NCBI RefSeq assembly: GCF_001592285.1
Contig: NZ_BCWQ01000003.1
Location: forward strand, 186,001-250,000
Length of the DNA: 64,000 nucleotides
Source of the DNA: Hydrogenophaga pseudoflava NBRC 102511
Lineage (GTDB): Bacteria > Pseudomonadota > Gammaproteobacteria > Burkholderiales > Burkholderiaceae_C
Direction of reading: 5' to 3'
Below the pieces are notes generated by a model. That model had not been told where the DNA came from. It saw nothing but the letters and a program-made list of their open reading frames with translations, and did not search any database. A program made the translations under genes and the position numbers. Shown in pieces: positions 9,774 to 17,788 of this stretch (the first letter of the stretch is position 1; each line of letters begins with the position of its first letter).

Positions 9774-11570
9774 ATGACTGCAAACACGCCCTCCCAGCGG
9801 GCCCAGCGCTGGCTGGACGCTTTCGGAGCCGCCCTGGCCTCCGGCAACCCCGACAACGTGCTGCCCCTCTTCGACGCCGACTGCTACTGGCGCGACCTCG
9901 TGTCCTTCACCTGGAACATCCGCACGCAGGAAGGCCACGACGCGGTGCGCGACATGCTCGCCGCGCGCCAGGCCGACGCGGGCGCGTCGAACTTCCAGCT
10001 TGAAGGCGAGGCCACCGAGGCCGATGGTGTCACCGAGGCCTGGTTCACCTTCGAGACCCGTGTCTCGCGCGGCCGGGGCCACCTTCGTCTGAAGGGTGAC
10101 AAGGCCTGGACCCTGCTGACCACCATGGTCGAGCTCAAGGGCTTTGAAGAGAAGAAGGGCGCCAACCGCATCAAGGGCGCCGAGCACGGCGTGCACAAGG
10201 GCCGCAAGAGCTGGCTCGAACTGCGGCAGGACGAGCAGGCGCGCCTGGGCTACGAGGAGCAGCCCTATGTGCTGATCATCGGCGGCGGGCAGGGCGGCAT
10301 CATCCTGGCCGCGCGGCTGCGCCGCCTGGGCGTGCCCACCATCGTGGTGGAGAAGAACCCGCGGCCCGGCGACAGCTGGCGCAACCGCTACAAGAGCCTG
10401 TGCCTGCACGACCCGGTCTGGTACGACCACCTGCCCTACATGCCGTTCCCGGACGACTGGCCGGTGTTCGCGCCCAAGGACAAGGTGGGCGACTGGCTGG
10501 AGATGTACACCAAGGTCATGGAGATCAACTACTGGGGCTCTACCACCGCGAAGAAGGCCAGCTACGACGAGGCCAAGGGCGAGTGGACCGTGGTGGTGGA
10601 CCGCAACGGTGAAGAGGTGACGCTGCGGCCGAAACAGCTGGTGTTCGCGCTCGGCGTGTCGGGCTACCCCAACGTGCCCAAGATTGCGGGCGCCGAGACC
10701 TTCGAGGGCGACCAGCACCACTCCAGCAAGCACCCCGGCCCCGAGAAGTACGCGGGCAAGAAGGCGGTGGTGCTGGGCTCCAACAACTCGGCGCACGACA
10801 TCTGCGCGGCGCTCTGGGAACACGGCGCGGACGTGACCATGATCCAGCGCAGCAGCACGCACATCGCGCCGTCGAACTCGCTGATGGAACTGGCGCTGGG
10901 CGGGCTCTACAGCGAAGAGGCGGTGAAGAACGGCATCGACCACCACAAGGCCGACCTGATCTTCGCCAGCGTGCCCTACAAGATCATGCACACCTTCCAC
11001 ATCCCCGTGTACGAGGAGATGAAGAAGCGCGACGCCGACCTCTACAGCCGGCTGGAGAAGGCGGGCTTCCTGCTCGATTTCGGCGACGACGGCTCGGGCC
11101 TGTTCATGAAGTACCTGCGCCGCGGTTCGGGCTACTACATCGACGTCGGCGCGAGCGAGCTGGTGGCCAACGGCAGCATCAAGCTCAAGAGCGGCGTGAA
11201 CATCGAGCGCATCAACCCGAAGAGCGTCACGCTCTCCGACGGCACCGAGCTGCCGGCCGACCTCATCGTCTACGCCACCGGCTATGGCTCGATGAACCAC
11301 TGGCTGGCCGATCTGGTGTCGCCCGAGGTGGCCGACCGCGTTGGCAAGGTCTGGGGCCTGGGGTCGAGTACGACGAAGGACCCCGGGCCGTGGGAAGGCG
11401 AGCTGCGCAACATGTGGAAGCCGACCAACCAGAAGCAGCTCTGGATTCACGGTGGCAACCTGCACCAGAGCCGCCACTATTCGCAGTTCCTGTCGCTGCA
11501 ACTGAAGGCGCGCTACGAAGGGCTGGACACGCCGGTCTACGGGCAGGCGGCGGTGCACCACCTGCGGTGA
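9774..11570 (+). CDS. FAD/NAD(P)H-dependent monooxygenase with N-terminal NTF2/SnoaL-like domain
   Basis: A 598-residue flavin-containing monooxygenase. Residues about 10-140 form a SnoaL/NTF2-like domain (QRWLDAFGAALASGNPDNVL, then DADCYWRDL). The FAD Rossmann motif IIGGGQGGIILAARLRRLG starts near residue 166. The FMO signature region is FEGDQHHSSKHPGPEKYAGK. A second Rossmann motif, VVLGSNNSAHDICAAL, near residue 330 binds NADPH. The ATYG-type motif is VYATGYGSMN. These proteins hydroxylate or Baeyer-Villiger oxidise small molecules; the substrate is not readable. The start at 9774 follows AGGAGACAAA. It is the apparent target of the sigma54 activator upstream. Confidence 0.85.
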   Translation: MTANTPSQRAQRWLDAFGAALASGNPDNVLPLFDADCYWRDLVSFTWNIRTQEGHDAVRDMLAARQADAGASNFQLEGEATEADGVTEAWFTFETRVSRGRGHLRLKGDKAWTLLTTMVELKGFEEKKGANRIKGAEHGVHKGRKSWLELRQDEQARLGYEEQPYVLIIGGGQGGIILAARLRRLGVPTIVVEKNPRPGDSWRNRYKSLCLHDPVWYDHLPYMPFPDDWPVFAPKDKVGDWLEMYTKVMEINYWGSTTAKKASYDEAKGEWTVVVDRNGEEVTLRPKQLVFALGVSGYPNVPKIAGAETFEGDQHHSSKHPGPEKYAGKKAVVLGSNNSAHDICAALWEHGADVTMIQRSSTHIAPSNSLMELALGGLYSEEAVKNGIDHHKADLIFASVPYKIMHTFHIPVYEEMKKRDADLYSRLEKAGFLLDFGDDGSGLFMKYLRRGSGYYIDVGASELVANGSIKLKSGVNIERINPKSVTLSDGTELPADLIVYATGYGSMNHWLADLVSPEVADRVGKVWGLGSSTTKDPGPWEGELRNMWKPTNQKQLWIHGGNLHQSRHYSQFLSLQLKARYEGLDTPVYGQAAVHHLR

Positions 11571-11591
11571 TCGTCTGAAGGGACGTGCTGG

Positions 11592-12491
11592 TCAGCCCTT
11601 GCGGCTCACCAGCACGATCCCCGCCGCCACGCCCAGCAGTGCCAGCACCAGCTGCAGGGTCAGCGGCTCGCCCAGCAGCACCACGCCGAACACCAGCGCG
11701 AACAGCGGGGTGAGGAAGGTGAATGTGGCCATCTGCGTCGCGGGGTAGTGGCGCAGCATCCACATCCAGGCCAGGTAGCTGGCGAAGGCGCCCACGGCGG
11801 TCTGCAGGAAGACCGAGCCCCAGGCCAGCGCGGAGTAGTCGAAGCTCCAGGTTTCGCCCAGCGCCAGCGACAGCACCGGGCAGACCACGGCGGTCACGCT
11901 CAGCTGGTAGAACAGCGACTTCTCGGCCTGGATAGAGGCCACCTTGGTGGTGCGGATGGCGATGGTGGTCAGGCCCCAGAACATGCCCGCTGCCAGGCCC
12001 ATGGCGTCGCCTTTCCACTGCCCTGGCGCGGAGCCGTGCAGGAAGGCTTCGCTGAAGGCGATGCCCACCGCGCCGAAGGCGATCACCAGGCCGATCCACT
12101 GGATCGTGCGCAGCTTCTCCGACGGCACGAAGCGCGGCAGCAGCACCGCCACCCAGAACGGGCTGGTGTAGAGGAACACCGTCAGGCGCGAGGCACTGGT
12201 GTGCTGCAGCCCGAGATAGATCAGGCAGAACTCGGCCGCGAACAGCAGGCCCACGATCAGGCCGCCCTGGAGCGAGCCATCGCTGTTGAACAGCTTCACG
12301 CCCCGGAACTGGCACCAGAGCCAGAGCAGGGCGGTGGCGCCGGCCATGCGCACGGAGGCCTGCCACAGCGGCGGGATTTCACGGCCCGCGAACTTGATCA
12401 GGATCTGCTGGAAGCCCCAGAAGGCGCAGCAGGCCACCAGCACGGTGATGGCGAAGGTGTCGAGGTGGTCTTTGCGTTGGACGGCGGTCAT
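11592..12491 (-). CDS. DMT superfamily transporter (EamA family)
   Basis: An inner-membrane transporter of 299 residues with about ten predicted membrane helices in two EamA repeats. The first repeat starts at AITVLVACCAFWGFQQILIK and the second near GLAAGMFWGLTTIAIRTTK. SYLAWMWMLRHYPATQMATF and the closing GVAAGIVLVSRKG are typical of RhaT/EamA exporters. It lies 52 bases downstream of the flavin reductase-MarR gene on the same strand and could be co-transcribed with it, perhaps moving the cluster's substrate or product. That link is inferred from position only. Confidence 0.85.
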   Translation of the reverse strand: MTAVQRKDHLDTFAITVLVACCAFWGFQQILIKFAGREIPPLWQASVRMAGATALLWLWCQFRGVKLFNSDGSLQGGLIVGLLFAAEFCLIYLGLQHTSASRLTVFLYTSPFWVAVLLPRFVPSEKLRTIQWIGLVIAFGAVGIAFSEAFLHGSAPGQWKGDAMGLAAGMFWGLTTIAIRTTKVASIQAEKSLFYQLSVTAVVCPVLSLALGETWSFDYSALAWGSVFLQTAVGAFASYLAWMWMLRHYPATQMATFTFLTPLFALVFGVVLLGEPLTLQLVLALLGVAAGIVLVSRKG

Positions 12492-12543
12492 GGGGGCAGG
12501 AGGGTAGCGCAGGCGCGACGCGACGGGTGTCGCGCGCGGCGCG

Positions 12544-13548
12544 TCATTGGCCGGAGGCGAGGCGTTGCAGATGGCGCTTGAGCGTGTCCGCCTCGTGCGC
12601 CGACCAGCGCGAGAGCAGATGGCTTTCCTGCGCGCGGGCCTGTTCGATCAGCGCGGCGGCGATGCGCCGGCCTTCGGCGGTGGCGGCCACCAGGGTGCGG
12701 CGCTGGTCGGCCGGGTCGGCCAGCAGTGCCAGCAGGCCGTCCTCGGCCATGCGCTGCACGAGCTTGGTGACGGTGGGCTGTTTGGCCAGCACGTCGTGCG
12801 CCAGCTGGCCGACGGCGATGGCGCCCTGGTTCTCGGGGTGGCTGAGCGCGGCGTCGTGCAGCACGGCCAGCACGCGCCAGGCGATGTGGGTCAGGCCCTG
12901 GGCGGCGATGGCGTTCTCGAAGTCCCGGTAGACCGCATGGCTGGCCTGGCCGAGCAGGTAGCCCAGGTAGCTGCCGACGAAGCGGCCGTCGGGCGGCCGC
13001 GGCGCGCTCGCGTCGGCCGGTGCGCCGTGCAGCGGGTGCTCGGTGTAGAAGCGGCCGCCGTGGTAGAGCAGGGGCGAGGCGTCGGCGCGGCGCGCGCAGC
13101 GCTCGACCTCGCCGACGAAGATCACGTGGTCGCCCTCGGTGTACTGGCTGCGGTTGAAGCACTCGAAGGTGGCGACGCTGCCTTCGAGCAGCGGCGCGCC
13201 GCCCGCGCCGTCGGTGTAGGCGACCCCGGCCCAGCGGTCGACGCCGCGCGCGGCAAAGCGCTCGGCCAGCGCCTGCTGGTCGGCGGCCAGCACATTGATC
13301 GCGTAGTGCCGGCCGTTGCTGAACACCGCCATCGAGCCGGCCGCCTTGCCCAGGCTCCACAGCACCAGCGGCGGGTCCAGCGAGACGGAATTGAACGAGC
13401 TGGCCGTCAGGCCGACGGGCTCACCCTGGTCGTTGCGCGCCGTGACGATGGTGACGCCGGTCGCGAACATGCCCAGCGTCGCGCGGAAGTCGCGCGGCGA
13501 AAAATCGGGCGGTTGGGCGGCGTGGCCGGCGGCACGGGACGGGGACAT
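12544..13548 (-). CDS. flavin reductase fused to a MarR-type domain
   Basis: A 334-residue two-domain protein. Residues about 20-170 are an HpaC-like flavin reductase (FRATLGMFATGVTIVTA, then GLTASSFNSVSLDPPLVLWSL). Residues about 195-334 look like a MarR winged helix (RVLAVLHDAALSHPENQGAI, then VLAKQPTVTKLVQRMAEDGL). This matches the layout of the reductase C1 of Acinetobacter p-hydroxyphenylacetate hydroxylase, where a MarR-like tail lets the substrate control flavin reduction. It should supply reduced flavin to the monooxygenase at 15535. It is transcribed divergently from the NicX-like operon across an 86-base gap with a palindrome. Confidence 0.87.
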   Translation of the reverse strand: MSPSRAAGHAAQPPDFSPRDFRATLGMFATGVTIVTARNDQGEPVGLTASSFNSVSLDPPLVLWSLGKAAGSMAVFSNGRHYAINVLAADQQALAERFAARGVDRWAGVAYTDGAGGAPLLEGSVATFECFNRSQYTEGDHVIFVGEVERCARRADASPLLYHGGRFYTEHPLHGAPADASAPRPPDGRFVGSYLGYLLGQASHAVYRDFENAIAAQGLTHIAWRVLAVLHDAALSHPENQGAIAVGQLAHDVLAKQPTVTKLVQRMAEDGLLALLADPADQRRTLVAATAEGRRIAAALIEQARAQESHLLSRWSAHEADTLKRHLQRLASGQ

Positions 13549-13567
13549 GGCTGCAATTTATATGAAA

Positions 13568-13577
13568 ATTCATGAAT
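13568..13577. promoter_or_regulatory. 10-bp palindrome between divergent catabolic genes
   Basis: ATTCATGAAT is a perfect palindrome within an AT-rich block (about 13557-13580) between the flavin reductase-MarR gene and the NicX-like gene. Position and composition suit a MarR-type operator controlling both directions. The regulator might be the MarR domain of the divergent gene or an unlinked protein. Confidence 0.45.
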
Positions 13578-13634
13578 AATGGGCCCGCGACCGCCATTTC
13601 CCCGATGGCAGGCCCCCCAAACAGGAGACAACCC

Positions 13635-14687
13635 ATGTTGCAGGAGCGGATCGAACCCGCCTGGATCGACGCGTTTGAAGCGGTGCTGCGGCGCTGTGCG
13701 CTGCAGCCGGGCGACACGGTGGCGATTCTCAACGAAAGCCAGAGCCGTCCGGTGCTGGTCGAGCTGGCGCGCCTGGCGGCGGCGCGGCTCGGGGCCCCGG
13801 CCTTCGTGCTGACCCTGCCCTCCGTGTTCGGCGCCGCGGGCGAACCCGTGACGCGCTCCACCGGGGCATCACCGGCCATTCAACAGCAGTTGCCGGTGAT
13901 CGCGGCATTGCAGGCCTGCACCTTGGTGATCGATTGCACGGTCGAGGGCCTGATGCATGCGCCCGAGCTGCCCGCCATCCTGCAGGGCAACGGCATCACG
14001 CAGCCGCGCGTCGTCTACGTCAGCAACGAGCACCCCGAAGCGCTGGCGCGCCTGCTGCCCGACGACGCGACCGAGGCGCGGGTGAAGGAACACGTCAAGC
14101 GCCTGCGCGGCGCGAAGGCCATGCGCGTGACCTCGCCCGCCGGCACCGAGCTCACGGTCTCGCTGCAGGGTGCGGTGGTGGGCGGCAACTGGGGCAGCAC
14201 CACACGTCCCGGCACGCTGACCCACTGGCCCGGCGGCCTGGTGCTGGCCTTCCCGGCGGCGGGCAGCGTCAGCGGCCGGCTGGTGCTGGCCGAGGGCGAC
14301 GTGAACCTGACCTTCAAGCGCTACATCGAACGCCCGATCACGCTGACCATCGAACACGACTACGTGACCCACATCGACGGCGGCGGCGTGGACGCCGAAC
14401 TGCTGCGCAGCTACTTCGCGGCCTGGGGGGAGAAGGAGGCGTATGCCGTGAGCCACGTGGGCTACGGCCTGTGCGAGGCCGCGCGCTGGGACAGCATGGC
14501 GCTTTACGACAAACGCGACTTCAACGGCACCGAGCTGCGCGCCTTCGCCGGCAACTTCCTCTACAGCACCGGCGCCAACGAAACCGCCGGCCGCTACACG
14601 CGCGGCCACTTCGACTGGCCGATGCGCGACTGCACCGTGGCGCTCGACGGCACGCTCGTCGTCGACGCAGGAAAGGTTGTGTCTTGA
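13635..14687 (+). CDS. NicX-like 2,5-dihydroxypyridine 5,6-dioxygenase (M29-like fold)
   Basis: A 350-residue protein, the same length as Pseudomonas putida NicX and alike along its whole span. Matching segments include LARLLPDDATEARV, THWPGGLVLAFP, then FKRYIERPITLTIE, then YAVSHVGYGLCEAARW, and LRAFAGNFLYSTGANE. NicX binds iron through two His and one Asp; the corresponding residues here are H274, H325 and D327 (GHFDWPMRDC). The expected reaction is extradiol-like opening of a dihydroxylated pyridine ring to N-formylmaleamate, but a different N-heterocycle is possible. The ATG follows ACAGGAGACAACCC. It is first in a three-gene operon. Confidence 0.82.
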   Translation: MLQERIEPAWIDAFEAVLRRCALQPGDTVAILNESQSRPVLVELARLAAARLGAPAFVLTLPSVFGAAGEPVTRSTGASPAIQQQLPVIAALQACTLVIDCTVEGLMHAPELPAILQGNGITQPRVVYVSNEHPEALARLLPDDATEARVKEHVKRLRGAKAMRVTSPAGTELTVSLQGAVVGGNWGSTTRPGTLTHWPGGLVLAFPAAGSVSGRLVLAEGDVNLTFKRYIERPITLTIEHDYVTHIDGGGVDAELLRSYFAAWGEKEAYAVSHVGYGLCEAARWDSMALYDKRDFNGTELRAFAGNFLYSTGANETAGRYTRGHFDWPMRDCTVALDGTLVVDAGKVVS

Positions 14688-15502
14688 ACAGCCTACCTAC
14701 CTTCACGACGCTGGGCGACGGCGAGACCACCGTGCTCATGCTGCACGGCATCGGCGGCGGGCACCTGGCCTTTGCGCCGCAGGTCGAGACCCTGGCCAGT
14801 GTGGGCTACCGCGCGGTGGCCTGGGACATGCCCGGCTACGGCCACAGCGCGCCCATCGAGCCCTACACCTTCAAGGGGCTGGCGCAGAGCTGCATCAACC
14901 TCATCGACGCGCTGCAGTGCGACAGCGTGGTTCTTGTAGGACACAGCATGGGTGGCATGGTGGCGCAGGAAGTCGTGGCCAGGCGCCCAGAGAAAGTGTG
15001 CAAGCTCATGCTCTGCGGCACCTCGGCCGCCTTCGGCAAGCGCAGCGACGGCAAGTCGGCCGAGGTCTGGGCGCAGCAGTTCATCGCGCAACGCACCGCG
15101 CCGCTGGACGCGGGCCAGAGCATGGCCGACATGGCCGCGAAGCTGGTGCCGCAGATGGTCGGCCCGGGCTCGCTGCCCGAAGGCGTGCGCCTGGCCGAGC
15201 AGTGCATGGGCCGCGTGCCGGCCGCCACCTACCGCCGCGCGCTGGACTGCATCGTCACCTTCGACCGGCAGGCCGCGCTGGCCCACATCGGCGTGCCCAC
15301 GCTGCTGGTGGGCGGCGAGTTCGACCGTGTGGCCTCGCCCGCGGTGATGAAGCAGATGGCGCAGCAGATCCCGAACGCGCGCTACACCGAGATGGCCGGC
15401 GTGGGCCACCTGATGAACCTGGAAGCGCCCGACGAGTTCGACCGCATCCTGCTGGATTTCCTCCGCGAGTCCGCGCCGAGGGCGCGCCCGGACCTGCACT
15501 GA
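14684..15502 (+). CDS. alpha/beta hydrolase, NicD-like (TTG start)
   Basis: A 272-residue alpha/beta hydrolase. LHGIGGGHLAF forms the oxyanion region, GHSMGG carries the nucleophile (Ser88), GGEFDRVA the Asp and GVGHLMN the His. In the nicotinate pathway NicD deformylates N-formylmaleamate, the product of NicX; the gene order here suggests the same or an analogous hydrolysis. The only plausible start is TTG at 14684, which overlaps the NicX-like stop by four bases (TTGA) and sits behind AGGAAAGG. No ATG or GTG precedes the conserved core, so this start is likely and translationally coupled. Confidence 0.85.
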   Translation: MNSLPTFTTLGDGETTVLMLHGIGGGHLAFAPQVETLASVGYRAVAWDMPGYGHSAPIEPYTFKGLAQSCINLIDALQCDSVVLVGHSMGGMVAQEVVARRPEKVCKLMLCGTSAAFGKRSDGKSAEVWAQQFIAQRTAPLDAGQSMADMAAKLVPQMVGPGSLPEGVRLAEQCMGRVPAATYRRALDCIVTFDRQAALAHIGVPTLLVGGEFDRVASPAVMKQMAQQIPNARYTEMAGVGHLMNLEAPDEFDRILLDFLRESAPRARPDLH

Positions 15503-15534
15503 ATCCGACACCCCCACCAGAGGAGACAACCCCG

Positions 15535-16806
15535 ATGAGCACCCGCCCCGTCAACCCGGTCACCGGCCTGGACTTCACCCCCGCCGTGGGCGACATGCCC
15601 TTCACGCCGCTGCAGCGCGAGTGGCTGGCCAGGGCGCACGCGCTGGGCCGCGACAAGTTCGCGGCGCGCGCGGCCCAGTGGGACCAGGAAGCGAGCTTCC
15701 CCTTCGCCAACTACGACGACCTGCGCGAACAGGGCTTCCTCAGGCTCTGCGTGCCGGTCGAGTTCGGCGGCGCGGGGGCGGACTTCCCGACCTACATGAT
15801 GGTGGCGGCCGAGATCGGGCGCTTCTGCGGTGCCACCGCGCTGACCTGGAACATGCACATCTGCTCGACCATGTGGACCGGCGTGCTGGCCGACGGCATC
15901 GCGATGAGCGAGGAGCAGCGCGCCGAACACGCGGCGCGGCGCAAGCTGCACTTCGCGCGCATCGTGAACGAGGGCAAGCTCTACGCCCAGCCCTTCAGCG
16001 AGGGCACGGCGGCGGCGGCGGGCCGTGCGCCCTTTGGCACCACGGCGAAAAAAGTCGAGGGCGGCTGGCTCATCAACGGCCGCAAGATCTGGGCGAGCCT
16101 CTCGGGCGCGGCCGACTACTACGGCGTGCTCTGCACCGAAGACAAGGGCGACCACCACCCCGACGCGCGCGACACGCTCTACATCAGCGTGCCCGCCACG
16201 GCCGAGGGCTTCTCCATCAGCGGCGACTGGGACCCGCTGGGCATGCGCGGCACCGTCAGCCGCAACCTCACGTTCAAGGACGTGTTCGTGAGCGACGACG
16301 AGCAGCTCATGCCGCGCGGCATCTACTTCAAGGGCGCGCAGACCTGGCCGGCCATGTTCTTCACGCTCTCGCCCACTTACCTGGGCGTGGCGAACGCGGC
16401 CTACGACTTCACGGTGCAGTACCTGCGCGGCGAGGTGCCGGGCGAGCCACCGATCAAGCGCCGCCAGTTCCCCACCAAGCAGATCACGGTGGCGCAGATG
16501 CGGCTGCAGCTCGAAGCCATGAAGAGCCTGTTCACCCGCGCCATCTTCGAGGCCAAACCCAACCCGAGCAAGGACGAGAAGCTGCGCCTCTACGCCGCGC
16601 ACCACGCGGTGATGGAAGGCGCCAACGACCTCGCGCGGCTGGCCATCCGCACCTGCGGCGGCCAGAGCATGCTCAAGCACCTGCCGCTGGAGCGCCTGTA
16701 CCGCGACAGCCGCTGCGGCGCGCTGATGCTGCCTTGGACGGCCGAGCTGATCCTCGACCGCATGGGCCGCGAGACCTTGTACGAGCCTGGCGAAAAGGAC
16801 GAGTGA
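15535..16806 (+). CDS. acyl-CoA-dehydrogenase-fold flavin monooxygenase (HpaH/C2-like)
   Basis: A 423-residue protein with the acyl-CoA dehydrogenase fold: a helical N-terminus (residues 15-130), a beta domain with GGWLINGRKIWASLSGAADY, and a C-terminal helical domain. The usual dehydrogenase catalytic EGT segment is absent; that region reads DSRCGALMLPWTAELILDRM. The length matches group D two-component monooxygenases such as the C2 oxygenase, and a matching flavin reductase is encoded 2 kb away. I infer it hydroxylates the aromatic or pyridine substrate before ring cleavage. The ATG follows AGAGGAGACAACCCCG. A true acyl-CoA dehydrogenase remains possible. Confidence 0.78.
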   Translation: MSTRPVNPVTGLDFTPAVGDMPFTPLQREWLARAHALGRDKFAARAAQWDQEASFPFANYDDLREQGFLRLCVPVEFGGAGADFPTYMMVAAEIGRFCGATALTWNMHICSTMWTGVLADGIAMSEEQRAEHAARRKLHFARIVNEGKLYAQPFSEGTAAAAGRAPFGTTAKKVEGGWLINGRKIWASLSGAADYYGVLCTEDKGDHHPDARDTLYISVPATAEGFSISGDWDPLGMRGTVSRNLTFKDVFVSDDEQLMPRGIYFKGAQTWPAMFFTLSPTYLGVANAAYDFTVQYLRGEVPGEPPIKRRQFPTKQITVAQMRLQLEAMKSLFTRAIFEAKPNPSKDEKLRLYAAHHAVMEGANDLARLAIRTCGGQSMLKHLPLERLYRDSRCGALMLPWTAELILDRMGRETLYEPGEKDE

Positions 16807-16833
16807 GCGGGGCGGGTCCCTAGAATTGCGGGG

Positions 16834-17766
16834 ATGACCCGACGCCCCGCTGCCGCTTCTTCTGAACGCCCACCTCGCCCTTGGTGCCGCCTGCCGGTGG
16901 CGCTGGCGCTGCTGGCGGCCTTGGGTGGGACTTCCCTGGCGGCGCTGGCGCAGCCGTTCGCGAAGGCGCCGGTCGACCCCTGCATCGAGTTCGTCGCGCG
17001 CCTGCCCAACGTGAAGGCAGCGCTGTGCCGCGCGGCCAAGCTCAAGCCCACCAGCGGTGGCGTGTCGGTGCAGGGCCGCACGCTGTACCAGCGCGACGTG
17101 ATGGCCCCCGACGCCAAGGTGCGGGTGCTGGTGGTGGGCGCGATGCACGGCGACGAGCTGTCCTCGGCCGCCGTGGCCCTGCACTGGATCCAGCGCGCCG
17201 TGGAGACACCGTCCAACGTGCACTGGCGCTTCATCCCGGCGCTCAACCCCGACGGCCTGATGGCGCGACCGGCCAAGCGGGTCAACGCCCGCGGCGTCGA
17301 CCTCAACCGCAATTTCCCGACGCCCAACTGGACGCGCGACGCCAAGATCTACTGGGAACAACGGACGCAGAAAGACCCGCGCCGCTGGCCCGGCCCCAAG
17401 CCGCTGTCCGAGCCCGAGTCGAAGTTCTTCCACGAAGAGATGGAGCGCTTCCAGCCGGACCTGATCGTGAGCATCCACGCGCCCTACGGCGTGCTCGACT
17501 TCGACGGCCCCACCGTGCCGCCGGCGCGCCTGGGCCGCCTCTACCTCGACCAGGTCGGCATCTTCCCCGGCAGCCTGGGCAACTACGGCGGCGTGCACAA
17601 GGGCATGCCGGTGGTGACCATCGAGCTGCCCAGCGCCATCCGCACCCCGCTGGACGCCGAGATGCGCCAGATGTGGCTGGACCTGCTGCGCTGGATGAGC
17701 GAGCGCGTCATCCCCGCCGAAGGCGACACCAAGGTGCTGCCGGTCAAGGTGAAGAAGACCGGCTGA
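16834..17766 (+). CDS. M14 family zinc carboxypeptidase, exported
   Basis: A 310-residue metallopeptidase of the M14 family, similar in plan to murein peptide amidases such as MpaA. A signal peptide (about residues 19-40, LPVALALLAALGGTSLAALA) implies export. AMHGDELSSAAV near residue 103 supplies the His and Glu zinc ligands and SIHAPYG the third His. VDLNRNFPT carries the substrate-binding Asn-Arg, and VTIELPS the catalytic Glu. It probably trims peptidoglycan peptides in the periplasm. A LysR-type regulator follows 22 bases later on the same strand. Confidence 0.86.
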   Translation: MTRRPAAASSERPPRPWCRLPVALALLAALGGTSLAALAQPFAKAPVDPCIEFVARLPNVKAALCRAAKLKPTSGGVSVQGRTLYQRDVMAPDAKVRVLVVGAMHGDELSSAAVALHWIQRAVETPSNVHWRFIPALNPDGLMARPAKRVNARGVDLNRNFPTPNWTRDAKIYWEQRTQKDPRRWPGPKPLSEPESKFFHEEMERFQPDLIVSIHAPYGVLDFDGPTVPPARLGRLYLDQVGIFPGSLGNYGGVHKGMPVVTIELPSAIRTPLDAEMRQMWLDLLRWMSERVIPAEGDTKVLPVKVKKTG

Positions 17767-17788
17767 CCACCCCACGCGCGGAGAACGC

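Noticed and set aside
9681-11561. A 626-codon frame on the minus strand
   Set aside because: It is the antisense of the flavin monooxygenase. It has no ribosome binding site or domain.
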